This document shows, in pieces, positions 18,187 through 27,277 of a stretch of DNA of 64,000 nucleotides. The translations under genes and the position numbers were made by a program. The stretch lies in NCBI RefSeq assembly GCF_020010925.1, contig NZ_JAGJBZ010000001.1, positions 806,001 to 870,000 of the forward strand, given 5' to 3'. The DNA comes from Streptomyces griseiscabiei. Its GTDB lineage: Bacteria > Actinomycetota > Actinomycetes > Streptomycetales > Streptomycetaceae. Each line of letters starts with the position of its first letter. The stretch's first letter is position 1. The notes below the pieces were generated by a model. That model had not been told where the DNA came from. It was given only the letters and a program-made list of their open reading frames with translations, and made no database searches.

Positions 18187-20139
18187 TCAGTGGCTGTGCT
18201 GCCCACTCCCCACCGGCTGCTTCACCGTCAACGGCAGCAGCTTCTTGCCCGTAGGGCCGATCTGGATGTGCGTGTCCATCTGCGGGCACACCCCGCAGTC
18301 GAAGCACGGCGTCCAGCGGCAGTCCTCGACCTCGGTCTCGTCGAGGGCGTCCTGCCAGTCCTCCCAGAGCCAGTCCTTGTCGAGGCCGGAGTCGAGGTGG
18401 TCCCAGGGGAGGACCTCCTCGTAGGTGCGCTCGCGGGTGGTGTACCAGTCGACGTCGAGACCGAAGTCGGCGAGGGCCTTGTCCGCGCAGCTCATCCAGC
18501 GGTCGTAGGAGAAGTGCTCGCGCCAGCCGTCGAAGCGGCCGCCGTCCTCGTAGACCGCGCGGATGACGGAGCCGATACGGCGGTCGCCGCGCGACAGCAG
18601 GCCCTCGACGATGCCGGGCTTGCCGTCGTGGTAGCGGAAGCCGATGGAGCGGCCGTACTTCTTGTCGCCGCGGATCCTGTCGCGGAGCTTCTCCAGACGC
18701 GCGTCCGTCTCCTCGGCGCTCAGCTGCGGCGCCCACTGGAACGGGGTGTGCGGCTTGGGGACGAACCCGCCGATCGACACCGTGCAGCGGATGTCGTTCT
18801 GGCCGGAGACCTTGCGGCCCTCGGCGATCACGTTCATCGCCATGTCGGCGATCTGGAGGACGTCCTCGTCGGTCTCGGTCGGCAGGCCGCACATGAAGTA
18901 CAGCTTCACCTGGCGCCAGCCGTTGCCGTACGCGGTGGAGACGGTCCGGATCAGGTCCTCCTCCGAGACCATCTTGTTGATGACCTTGCGCATGCGCTCG
19001 GAGCCGCCCTCGGGGGCGAAGGTCAGACCGGAGCGGCGGCCGTTCCTCGTCAGCTCGTTGGCGAGGTCGACGTTGAAGGCGTCCACGCGGGTCGAGGGGA
19101 GGGACAGACCGACCTTGTCCTCCTCGTACCGGTCCGCGAGGCCCTTGGCGATGTCGCCGATCTCGCTGTGGTCGGCGGAGGAGAGGGAGAGCAGGCCGAC
19201 CTCCTCGAAGCCGGTCGCCTTCAGGCCCTTCTCGACCATGTCGCCGATGCCGGTGATGGAGCGCTCGCGGACCGGGCGGGTGATCATGCCCGCCTGGCAG
19301 AAGCGGCAGCCGCGGGTGCAGCCGCGGAAGATCTCCACGGACATGCGCTCGTGGACCGTCTCGGCGAGCGGGACCAGCGGCTGCTTGGGGTACGGCCACT
19401 CGTCGAGGTCCATGACGGTGTGCTTGGACACCCGCCACGGGACACCCGACCTGTTCGGCACGACGCGGCCGATACGGCTGTCGGGGAGGTACTCGACGTC
19501 GTAGAAGGCCGGGATGTAGACCGAGCCGGTCTTCGCGAGACGGAGCAGGACCTCCTCGCGGCCTCCCGGCCGGCCCTCGGCCTTCCAGGCGCGGATGATC
19601 TCGGTCATGTCGAGCACGGCCTGCTCGCCGTCGCCGATGATCGCCGCGTCGATGAAGTCGGCGATCGGCTCGGGGTTGAAGGCCGCGTGGCCGCCGGCCA
19701 GCACGATCGGGTCGTCGAGCGTGCGGTCCCTGGACTCCAGGGGGATCCCGGCCAGGTCCAGCGCGGTCAGCATGTTGGTGTAGCCCAGCTCCGTGGAGAA
19801 GGACAGACCGAACACGTCGAAGGCCTTCACCGGGCGATGGCCGTCGACGGTGAACTGCGGGACGTCGTGCTCACGCATCAGCGCCTCCAGGTCCGGCCAC
19901 ACGCTGTACGTGCGCTCGGCGAGGACGCCCTCACGCTCGTTGAGGACCTCGTAGAGGATCATGACGCCCTGGTTGGGCAGACCGACCTCGTACGCGTCCG
20001 GGTACATCAGCGCCCAGCGGACGTCCGCGGACTCCCACGGCTTGACGGTGGAGTTCAGCTCACCGCCCACGTACTGGATCGGCTTCTGCACATGCGGGAG
20101 CAGGGCCTCTAGCTGTGGGAAGACCGACTCGACTGTCAT
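18187..20139 (-). CDS. B12-binding-type radical SAM protein (TIGR03960 family)
   Basis: A 650-residue radical-SAM enzyme of unknown substrate. The N-terminal ~200 residues resemble a cobalamin-binding-like domain (ALMYPDAYEVGLPNQGVMILYEVLN, VFGLSFSTELGYTNMLTALDLAGIP). The [4Fe-4S] cysteines are at about 274, 278 and 281 in FRGCTRGCRFCQAGM, followed by VGLLSLSSADHSEIGDI and LTFAPEGGSERMRKVINK. A second C-x2-C-x2-C group near the end (CFDCGVC) may hold another cluster. Its usual partner (DUF2344) is at 14352-15194. Here the pair is separated by two other genes, one on the opposite strand. Start ATG 20139. Confidence 0.93.
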   Translation of the reverse strand: MTVESVFPQLEALLPHVQKPIQYVGGELNSTVKPWESADVRWALMYPDAYEVGLPNQGVMILYEVLNEREGVLAERTYSVWPDLEALMREHDVPQFTVDGHRPVKAFDVFGLSFSTELGYTNMLTALDLAGIPLESRDRTLDDPIVLAGGHAAFNPEPIADFIDAAIIGDGEQAVLDMTEIIRAWKAEGRPGGREEVLLRLAKTGSVYIPAFYDVEYLPDSRIGRVVPNRSGVPWRVSKHTVMDLDEWPYPKQPLVPLAETVHERMSVEIFRGCTRGCRFCQAGMITRPVRERSITGIGDMVEKGLKATGFEEVGLLSLSSADHSEIGDIAKGLADRYEEDKVGLSLPSTRVDAFNVDLANELTRNGRRSGLTFAPEGGSERMRKVINKMVSEEDLIRTVSTAYGNGWRQVKLYFMCGLPTETDEDVLQIADMAMNVIAEGRKVSGQNDIRCTVSIGGFVPKPHTPFQWAPQLSAEETDARLEKLRDRIRGDKKYGRSIGFRYHDGKPGIVEGLLSRGDRRIGSVIRAVYEDGGRFDGWREHFSYDRWMSCADKALADFGLDVDWYTTRERTYEEVLPWDHLDSGLDKDWLWEDWQDALDETEVEDCRWTPCFDCGVCPQMDTHIQIGPTGKKLLPLTVKQPVGSGQHSH

Positions 20140-20217
20140 CGCGGGAGTTACCTTCGTGAGCTGACAGGGGTGACCATCTAGCGTAACGCCCCCGGAGACA
20201 CCCCTCGCACGCCCGCA

Positions 20218-21783
20218 TCAGAAGGGCACGTCCGCCCTGATCTTCGCCCATGTCTCCGGCAGCGCCGCCTCCGCCAGCTCCGCCCGCCGTTCCTCCCTGC
20301 CGTACAGCAGTCCGTAGGTGAAGGCGCTCTCCCCCGGTGCCGCGTGGGCCTGGTGGGCGAGGTCGCGCAGGGCCTCGCGGGCCATCACGCTGTCCTGGTG
20401 GTCGCCGAGCAGGGTCTGCAGGGACTTCATGTCCTTGACCAGCGCCTTGGCCGGCTTGCCGAGCAGGGGGTGCGCCGCCTCGGCCGCGTAGCGGGTGCGC
20501 TTGGTCTTCTTGCGGGCCTCGTGCATGGCGAGGTCGCGGTCGGCGCCGGACGGCTGTGCCAGGGCCTCCTCGACGAGGGTCGCCACCTTGGCGAAGTCCT
20601 TCCGGACCGCCTTGGTGATCACCTTCTCGGGATCACCTCCGGCGGCTTCGAGCAGCGGCGGGTCCGCGATCACGGCGTCGAGGGACTCCAGCAGCTCCAG
20701 ATACCGCTGTCCGTCCAGCGCCTCGATCAGTTCCCTGCGGGGGCCGCTGCCGCCGCCGTCCTTCCGCGACCAGGCGCGCAGCCGTGCGTGGACCGGGCCC
20801 GTCACCAGGGTCTCGGGGAGGGCGTCCAGTGCCTCGGTGAGCCGTTCCGTCAGGACTTCCTGGTCACGGTCGACGCCCAGTTCTCCCGCGAGCCACTTCA
20901 GTTCGTCGCCGATGGGGTCCGTGACTGCCCGGTCCAGCACCTTCCCGAACGACTTGAAGGTGCTGCGCAGCCGGCGCGTGGCGACCCGCATGCTGTGGAC
21001 GGAGTCGAAGACGTCCCGGCGGACAGCGGGATCGAGCTCGACGATCGCGTCACGCTGGGCACAGACGTAGACGAGGACATGATCACCGGGGGTGACGGGC
21101 TCGACCGGAGCCACCGCCCCGGCCTTCGTCCGATCCGTCTTCTCTTTGTTCTTGTCTTTGTTCTTGTCTTTCTTCCGGCCCTTCTTGGGGGCCGTCTCCT
21201 GAAGGGCCCTGGCGAGCTTCGACGGTGAGTCCGACGGCCGTACGCCCGCCTTGCGCAGCTTCTTCTCGACCTTGTCGAGGAACGCGGGATCACCCTCGTC
21301 GGCGAGTTCCACCTCGATCTCGGACCACTGGGAGGTCCGGCCGTCCTCGGTGAGACGCTCGGCGACCACGGCGTCCACACTGACCTCGGCGAGGAGCGCG
21401 CCGTCCGCGTCGAGCAGTTCGCTGACGTCGCGGGAGGAGAGGAGACGGACCAGCGGGACCAGTTCGGTGGTCCGGACCCGGGAGCGGACCAGCCCGGCGA
21501 GTTCGTCGGGCAACGTGTCGGACAGCGGGGCCCGGATCTCGTCCCGTACACCCGAGGAGACCGGGAACTTCAGATGCCAGCCCGCGTCGCTGCCGCCCGT
21601 GCGGCGACGCAGAGTGATGGACGCGGCGGCGAGGCGTTCGTCGGGGGTGTCGTAGTAGACGGCGTCCAGCTCCGCCACGCCCTTGTCTATGACGGTCGCG
21701 ACCCCGGCCACACCGGTGAGGTCCGGCAGGCCGCTCTCGTCGGACTCGTACTTCCGCTCGATCTCGCGCTTGGTGTCCGCCAT
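20218..21783 (-). CDS. CYTH and CHAD domain-containing protein
   Basis: A 521-residue cytoplasmic protein. The N-terminal CYTH (triphosphate tunnel metalloenzyme) domain starts with the EIERKYE signature at residues about 7-13 and spans roughly 200 residues of alternating charged beta strands. A lysine-rich linker (KKDKNKDKNKEK type, DNA at about 21140-21180) leads to an alpha-helical CHAD domain, rich in conserved histidines (SVHSMRVATRRLRSTFKSF, AMHEARKKTKRTRYAAEA). CYTH domains hydrolyse inorganic or nucleoside triphosphates and CHAD domains bind polyphosphate, so a polyphosphate-related role is likely. Start ATG 21783. It lies just downstream of rodA on the same strand but is probably separately expressed. 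Confidence 0.93.
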   Translation of the reverse strand: MADTKREIERKYESDESGLPDLTGVAGVATVIDKGVAELDAVYYDTPDERLAAASITLRRRTGGSDAGWHLKFPVSSGVRDEIRAPLSDTLPDELAGLVRSRVRTTELVPLVRLLSSRDVSELLDADGALLAEVSVDAVVAERLTEDGRTSQWSEIEVELADEGDPAFLDKVEKKLRKAGVRPSDSPSKLARALQETAPKKGRKKDKNKDKNKEKTDRTKAGAVAPVEPVTPGDHVLVYVCAQRDAIVELDPAVRRDVFDSVHSMRVATRRLRSTFKSFGKVLDRAVTDPIGDELKWLAGELGVDRDQEVLTERLTEALDALPETLVTGPVHARLRAWSRKDGGGSGPRRELIEALDGQRYLELLESLDAVIADPPLLEAAGGDPEKVITKAVRKDFAKVATLVEEALAQPSGADRDLAMHEARKKTKRTRYAAEAAHPLLGKPAKALVKDMKSLQTLLGDHQDSVMAREALRDLAHQAHAAPGESAFTYGLLYGREERRAELAEAALPETWAKIRADVPF

Positions 21784-21871
21784 GAAATGAATCTAGTCGC
21801 ATATTCGGCAAAGGGGCAGACCATCGCGCCCCGGAGGGGAGCGGAGGCCTGCCCCGAAGAAGCGCCGAGCC

Positions 21872-23068
21872 CTACGCCGACATCGGGCGCTGCACTCTGA
21901 TGGACTGCAGCAGCCCCACCGCCACCCACACCGCGAACATCGAGGATCCGCCGTACGACACGAACGGCAGCGGCAGGCCCGCCACCGGCATGATGCCGAG
22001 GGTCATGCCGATGTTCTCGAAGGACTGGAACGCGAACCAGGCGATGATGCCGCCGGCCACGATCGTGCCGTACAGCTCGGTGGTCTCGCGGGCGATGCGG
22101 CAGGCCCGCCACAGGACGACCCCGAGCAGCAGGATGATCAGCCCGGCGCCCACGAACCCGAGCTCCTCCCCCGCCACCGTGAAGACGAAGTCGGTCTGCT
22201 GCTCGGGCACGAACTGCCCGGTGGTCTGCGAGCCCTTGAACAGCCCGGTGCCGAGCAGTCCGCCGGAGCCGATGGCGATCCGGGCCTGGTTGGTGTTGTA
22301 GCCCACGCCCGCCGGGTCCAGCTCGGGGTTGGCGAAGGCCGCGAAGCGGTTGATCTGGTATTCGTCGAGCACTCCGAGCTGCCAGACGGCGATCGCGCCC
22401 GTGGCGCCCGTGCCGATGAGCCCGAGAACCCACCGGTTGGAGGCGCCGGAGGTCAGCAGGACACCGAGCACGATGACCACCATGACCATGACCGAGCCGA
22501 GGTCGGGCATGAGCAGGACGATCAGTATCGGGACGGCGGCGAGACCGAGGGCCTGGACGACCGTGCGGTGGTCCGGGTGGGGTTTGTCGCCGGCGTCCAC
22601 CCGGGCCGCCAGCAGCATCGCCATCCCCAGGATGATCGTGATCTTCACGAACTCCGAGGGCTGGAGCGAGAAGCCGCCGCCGATGACGATCCACGCGTGG
22701 GCGCCGTTGATCGTCGCGCCCAGCGGGGTCAGCACCAGCAGGATCAGCAGGACCGAGATGCCGTACAGGATCGGCACGGCCGTGCGCAGGGTGCGGTGGC
22801 CGAGCCAGACCGTGCCGATCATCAGGGCGAAGCCGATGCCGGTGTTGAGCAGGTGCCGGAAGAGGAAGTAGTACGGGTCGCCCTGGTTGAGTTCGGTGCG
22901 GTTGCGGGTCGCCGAGTAGACGAGGGCCACGCCGATCAGGGAGAGCGCGATGGCCGAGAACAGTATCGGCCAGTCGAGCCGGCGGGCGAGCGAGTCACGG
23001 GCGAACAGCCGGGTCCAGCCGGAGCGTTCGGGACCGTACCCGGAGACGGAGAAGCTGTTGCCGGTCAT
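21872..23068 (-). CDS. rodA: RodA/FtsW-type SEDS peptidoglycan polymerase
   Basis: A polytopic membrane protein of the SEDS family that polymerises glycan strands from lipid II with a cognate class B PBP. The 398 residues hold about ten membrane helices. Family segments are visible: GATINGAHAWIVIGGGFSLQPSEFVKI, YNTNQARIAIGSGGLLGTGLFKGSQT, FVPEQQTDFVFTVAGEELGF and PLPFVSYGGSSM. The ATG overlaps the stop of the upstream pbp2 gene by four bases (ATGA), so translation is coupled. In Streptomyces the member of this cluster is called sfr and acts with MreB in spore-wall synthesis. Confidence 0.96.
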   Translation of the reverse strand: MTGNSFSVSGYGPERSGWTRLFARDSLARRLDWPILFSAIALSLIGVALVYSATRNRTELNQGDPYYFLFRHLLNTGIGFALMIGTVWLGHRTLRTAVPILYGISVLLILLVLTPLGATINGAHAWIVIGGGFSLQPSEFVKITIILGMAMLLAARVDAGDKPHPDHRTVVQALGLAAVPILIVLLMPDLGSVMVMVVIVLGVLLTSGASNRWVLGLIGTGATGAIAVWQLGVLDEYQINRFAAFANPELDPAGVGYNTNQARIAIGSGGLLGTGLFKGSQTTGQFVPEQQTDFVFTVAGEELGFVGAGLIILLLGVVLWRACRIARETTELYGTIVAGGIIAWFAFQSFENIGMTLGIMPVAGLPLPFVSYGGSSMFAVWVAVGLLQSIRVQRPMSA

Positions 23069-25335
23069 ACGGCCACCCGCCGCCTCTCTCCTCGACGGGC
23101 GGCGCGGTTTCCGCCGCTCCCCCGTGTGCTGACGATCGCCGCCAGGTCGGGCAGGGACACCGGCTGGGCGAGCGGCCCGGCGGCCAGGGTCCGGGCGTCC
23201 TCGGCCGCCTTCTCCTCCGCGCTCTTCTTCGGCGGGTACTTCTCCAGCTTCGGGGCGTCGATCGAGCCGTCGGACTCGATCTTCGGCAGACCCTTCTGCG
23301 GGGTGGGCAGGAGCGCCTTCTTCTTGTCGATCTTGCCGTCCTCGGAGACGCCGTACAGCGCGTTGTACAGCTTGCGCACGGCGGGGGCCGAGGCGCCGGA
23401 GCCCGTACCACCCTGGGAGATCGTCATGACGATCGAGTAGTCCTTGGTGTACGTGGTGAACCAGGAGGTCGTCTGCTTGCCGTAGACCTCGGCCGTACCC
23501 GTCTTGGCGTGCATCGGGATCTTGTCCTGCGGCCAGCCCTCGAAGCGCCAGGCCGCCGTACCGCGGGTCGCGACCCCTTCCAGCGCTTCGTCTATCTCGC
23601 CGAGGGTCTTCTTCGTCATCGGCAGCTTGCCGTGCGACTTGGGTGCGATCTCCTGGACGTGCTTGCCGTCGGCGCTGATGACCGCCTTGCCGACGGTGGG
23701 GTCGTAGAGGGTGCCGCCGTTGGAGATGGCCGCGTAGATGGTGGCCATCTGGATGGGGGTGACGAGGGTGTCGCCCTGGCCGATGGAGTAGTTGACGGAG
23801 TCACCGGCGCGCAGGCGGTTGCCTTCGAGGCAGTTCTCGTAGGCGATCTGCTCGGCGTACGAGCCGCCCTTCTTGCCGTACTTGCACCAGGCGTCCTTGT
23901 TGGCCTTCCAGTAGTCCTGCTTCCACTTGCGGTCCGGGATGCGGCCGGTGACCTCGTTGGGCAGGTCGATGCCGGTCTCGGCGCCGAGGCCGAACTGGTG
24001 GGCGGTCTTGTAGAACCAGTCGTTGGCGCCCTTCTTGGGCTTGATGCCGCCGTCGCGCTTCCACTCCTCGTGGGAGAGGCGGTAGAAGACGGTGTCGCAG
24101 GAGACCTCCAGCGCCTTGCCGAGGCTGATCGCGCCGTGGCTCTGGGACTCGAAGTTCTTGAAGACCTGGCCGCCGATCGAGTACGAACTGGAGCATTGGT
24201 AGGGGCCGTTGAAAGAGTAGCCCGCGTTCACCGCGGCGGCCGTCGGGATCACCTTGAAGACGGAGCCGGGGGCCGACTGGCCCTGGATCGCGCGGTTCAG
24301 CAGCGGGTAGTTGGACTTCTTGCCGGTGAGCCTGGCGTAGTCCTTGGCGGAGATGCCGCCGACCCAGGCGTTCGGGTCGTAGTCCGGGTTGGAGGCCATG
24401 GCGACGACACGGCCGGTCTTGGCCTCCATCACGACGACGGCCCCGGAGTCGGCCTTGTAGTGCGTGCCCGTGTTGCGGTCGACGATCTTGCGGGCTTCCT
24501 TCATCGCGTCGTTCAGCTCGTACTCCGCGATGCGCTGGACGCGGGCGTCGACGCTGGTGACCAGGTTGGCGCCGGGCTGGGCGGGGTCGGCCTCGGCCTC
24601 GCCGATGACACGGCCGAGGTTGTCGACCTCGTACCGGGTGACGCCGGCCTTGCCGCGCAGCTCCTTGTCGTACTGACGCTCCAGGCCGGAGCGCCCGACC
24701 TGGTCGGAGCGGAGGTACGGCGAGTCGGTGTCCTGGGCCTTGGTGATCTCCTCGTCGGTCACCGGGGAGAGATAGCCGAGGACCTGCGAGGTCTTGGAGC
24801 CGCCTGGGCTGGCGTACCGGCGGACGGCCTGGGGCTCGGCGGTGATGCCGGGGAAGTCCTCGGAGCGCTCGCGGATCTGCAGGGCCTGCTTGGCGGTGGC
24901 CTCGTCGGTGATGGGGATCGGCTGGTAGGGCGAGCCGTTCCAGCAGGGCTGGGGGGTCTCGGAGTCGCAGAGCCGGACCTTGTCCATGACGTCCCTGGGC
25001 TTCATGTCCAGGACGCCGGCGAGCTTGGTGAGGACGGCCTTGCCGTCGTCGTCCATCTTCAACAGGTCGGTGCGGGAGGCGGAGACGACCAGCCGGGTCT
25101 CGTTGTCCGCGATCGGCACTCCGCGGGCGTCCAGGATCGAGCCGCGCACGGCGGGCTGCACGACCTGCTGGACGTGGTTGCCGGAGGCCTCCTTGGCGTA
25201 GGCGTCGCCCTCGCGGATCTGGAGGTACCAGAGGCGGCCGCCGAGGGTGCCGAGGAGGGAGAAGACGAGGATCTGGATGATGATGAGCCGGATCTGGACC
25301 CGTGGGGTCCGCCCGGTCTCCGGGATGTTGGTCAC
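23065..25335 (-). CDS. mrdA: Penicillin-binding protein 2 (class B transpeptidase)
   Basis: A D,D-transpeptidase that cross-links peptidoglycan, partner of RodA. The GTG at 25335 (MTNIPETGRTPRVQIRLII) is chosen because a GGGGGA site lies upstream. The open frame continues 31 codons further but without similarity. The 756-residue product has one N-terminal membrane anchor (IIIQILVFSLLGTLGGRLWYL) and a dimerisation domain. In the transpeptidase domain the active-site SVFK is near residue 358, with SCDTVFY and KTGTAEVYG near 610. The C-terminus is a basic, disordered tail. It sits between mreD and rodA in the mre operon. Confidence 0.95.
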   Translation of the reverse strand: MTNIPETGRTPRVQIRLIIIQILVFSLLGTLGGRLWYLQIREGDAYAKEASGNHVQQVVQPAVRGSILDARGVPIADNETRLVVSASRTDLLKMDDDGKAVLTKLAGVLDMKPRDVMDKVRLCDSETPQPCWNGSPYQPIPITDEATAKQALQIRERSEDFPGITAEPQAVRRYASPGGSKTSQVLGYLSPVTDEEITKAQDTDSPYLRSDQVGRSGLERQYDKELRGKAGVTRYEVDNLGRVIGEAEADPAQPGANLVTSVDARVQRIAEYELNDAMKEARKIVDRNTGTHYKADSGAVVVMEAKTGRVVAMASNPDYDPNAWVGGISAKDYARLTGKKSNYPLLNRAIQGQSAPGSVFKVIPTAAAVNAGYSFNGPYQCSSSYSIGGQVFKNFESQSHGAISLGKALEVSCDTVFYRLSHEEWKRDGGIKPKKGANDWFYKTAHQFGLGAETGIDLPNEVTGRIPDRKWKQDYWKANKDAWCKYGKKGGSYAEQIAYENCLEGNRLRAGDSVNYSIGQGDTLVTPIQMATIYAAISNGGTLYDPTVGKAVISADGKHVQEIAPKSHGKLPMTKKTLGEIDEALEGVATRGTAAWRFEGWPQDKIPMHAKTGTAEVYGKQTTSWFTTYTKDYSIVMTISQGGTGSGASAPAVRKLYNALYGVSEDGKIDKKKALLPTPQKGLPKIESDGSIDAPKLEKYPPKKSAEEKAAEDARTLAAGPLAQPVSLPDLAAIVSTRGSGGNRAARRGERRRVAV

Positions 25336-25452
25336 TGCCTGTCTCCCCCTCTCAGTACGCCGACGGGTTGTGGACTCGTACGCATGAAGAACGGCCGGCC
25401 GGTGAAGGTCCGTTCCGCCCTGGCGCACTCGTTCGAGTGAACTCGTGGCTGT

Positions 25453-26124
25453 TCACAGCCGCTTGACCCCCTTGATGCGTCCCGCCCGGGCCACCCGGGA
25501 CCTCGCGGCCTTGAGCCGGAGTCCGCCGCGCTGGTTGCCGATGCTCAGGCCGGTGCCTCCGGAGAGCCAGCCGGAGGAGACGTCGGGCGCCTTGGCGGCG
25601 CTGTTGGTCTCGGCGAGCGGGTCGTTCTCGGCACGCCGGGCGAGCGCCATGACACCGGGGACGACGAAGGGCGCGAGCAGCAGGTCGTAGAGCGCGGCGG
25701 TGAACAGCAGGCTGGTCAGGCCGACATGGCGGGCGGCGTCGTCGCCGACGAGGGCGCCGACACCGGCGTACAGCAGGGTCGCGCCGAGCGCGGCCACGAC
25801 GACCACGGCCATGGGCCCGGTGGCCGACTTCAGGCGGCCGGTCTCGGGCTTCGCGAGCCCGGCGAGGTAGCCGATGACGCAGAGGACCAGGGCGTACCGG
25901 CCGGCCGCGTGGTCGGCGGGGGGCGCGAGGTCGGACAGCAGCCCGGCGCCGAAGCCGATGAGGGCGCCGCCGACATGGCCGTAGACCAGGGCGAGGCCGA
26001 GCACGGTGAGGAGCACCAGATCGGGGACGGCGCCCGGGAGATGGAGTCGGGCGAGGACGCTCACCTGGATCACCAGGGCGACGATCACCAGGGTGGTGGA
26101 GAGCAGCATCCGGTTGAAGCGCAT
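25453..26124 (-). CDS. mreD: Rod shape-determining protein MreD
   Basis: A small integral membrane component of the wall-elongation and spore-wall complex. The 223-residue product has about five to six helices (LLSTTLVIVALVIQVSVLARLHLPGAVPDLVLLTVLGLALVYGHVGGALIGFGAGLLSDLAPP). The hydrophilic C-terminal ~50 residues end in basic residues. It is 28 bases downstream of mreC and 117 bases upstream of the pbp2 start. That gap includes a small CACTC-GTTC-GAGTG dyad but no clear promoter. Confidence 0.92.
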   Translation of the reverse strand: MRFNRMLLSTTLVIVALVIQVSVLARLHLPGAVPDLVLLTVLGLALVYGHVGGALIGFGAGLLSDLAPPADHAAGRYALVLCVIGYLAGLAKPETGRLKSATGPMAVVVVAALGATLLYAGVGALVGDDAARHVGLTSLLFTAALYDLLLAPFVVPGVMALARRAENDPLAETNSAAKAPDVSSGWLSGGTGLSIGNQRGGLRLKAARSRVARAGRIKGVKRL

Positions 26125-26152
26125 GAAGGGGTCAGCTCCTACTGTCCTACGT

Positions 26153-27127
26153 CTACTGCTCTTGCGACTGTCCGTCGGTGCCGCCGGGTTCGTCCGCGCC
26201 CGGGGTGACCGTGACGGTCACGGTCGGCGTGGGGGTGGCCTTCGGCTTGGCCGGCAGGACGGTGTCGCGGGGGTCCTTGCGGGGCGGCTGGACGACGACG
26301 CCGACGATGTCGAGCTGGGTGAAGGCCACGAACGGCTTCACGTAGATCGTGCGGGTGAGGTCACCGCCGGAGGGGTCGACCTTGGAGACGAGACCGACCG
26401 GGACGCCGGGGACGAACGGCTTGTCGGCCTGTGAGCCGAAGGTGACCAGGCGGTCGCCCGCCTTGACCTTGGCCTTGCCGTTGAGGAGTTCGACGCGCAG
26501 CGGGCGGTCGCCCTGGCCGGAGGCGAAGCCGAGTTCGTCGGTGGCCTCCATACGGGTGCCGACGGTGAAGTCGGGGTCGTTGGCGAGGAGGACGGTCGCG
26601 GTGTTCGGCCCGACGGTGGTGACGCGGCCGACAAGCCCGTCGCCGTTGAGGACGGTCATGTCGCGGGTGACGCCGTCGTCGCGGCCGATGTCGATGGTGA
26701 CGGTCCAGGAGAAGCCCTGGGCCGCTCCTATGGCGATGACCTCGGCGCCCTTGATGCCGTACTGGCCGTTCGCGGCGGTCTTCAGCATCTTGTCGAGCTG
26801 TTTGAGCCTGCTGCTGTTGCGGTCGTCGCTGCCGAGGGACGCCTTCAGTTCGGCGTTCTCCTTCTCCAGCGCGGCGAGGCGGTCGTGGCGGGAGCCGGAG
26901 TCGCGGACGGCGCTTATGGCGTTGCCGATCGGGTCGACGGCGGTGGAGACGCCGTCCTCGATCGGGCCGAAGACGGTGGCGGCTCCACGTCGGGCACCGT
27001 CGACCGGTGAGTCCTCCCCGCCGCGGATGTCCACCGTGATCAGCGCGAACGCGACGGCGATCAGCAGCACCAGGAGCAGCCGGCTCTCTCGTGTGTCCCT
27101 CACGTGCGGCGGCCGTGCCTTCCTCAT
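26153..27127 (-). CDS. mreC: Cell shape-determining protein MreC
   Basis: A bitopic membrane protein that scaffolds wall synthesis enzymes. The 324-residue product has an N-terminal membrane helix (LLLVLLIAVAFALITVDI), a coiled coil (DRLAALEKENAELKASLGS) and the beta-rich MreC core (EVIAIGAAQGFSWTVTIDIGRDDGVTRDMTVLNGDGLVGRV). The extracytoplasmic tail is Thr/Pro-rich and disordered. It follows mreB by 150 bases. Confidence 0.95.
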   Translation of the reverse strand: MRKARPPHVRDTRESRLLLVLLIAVAFALITVDIRGGEDSPVDGARRGAATVFGPIEDGVSTAVDPIGNAISAVRDSGSRHDRLAALEKENAELKASLGSDDRNSSRLKQLDKMLKTAANGQYGIKGAEVIAIGAAQGFSWTVTIDIGRDDGVTRDMTVLNGDGLVGRVTTVGPNTATVLLANDPDFTVGTRMEATDELGFASGQGDRPLRVELLNGKAKVKAGDRLVTFGSQADKPFVPGVPVGLVSKVDPSGGDLTRTIYVKPFVAFTQLDIVGVVVQPPRKDPRDTVLPAKPKATPTPTVTVTVTPGADEPGGTDGQSQEQ

Positions 27128-27277
27128 AGGAATTCGACAGAAATTGGGGAATTCGGGTAGCCCCTCGGAATCCCGGGCCGGGAACCGTAGGGGCGCATTG
27201 TGGGAGCTTATGCCTCTATATCAACGATCCGCCGCACGAGAAGAGAACGTCCCGTACGGCGGAATCGAAGCGTTACG
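27128..27277 (-). promoter_or_regulatory. mreB-mreC intergenic region with hairpin
   Basis: A 150-base gap that is less GC-rich than its surroundings. The arms CGCCGCACG (27231 area) and CGTACGGCG form an 8-of-9 stem, and a TATA-like stretch (TTGATATAGAGG on the minus strand) lies near 27215-27225. An internal promoter for mreC-mreD-pbp2-rodA is plausible but not proven. Confidence 0.35.
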
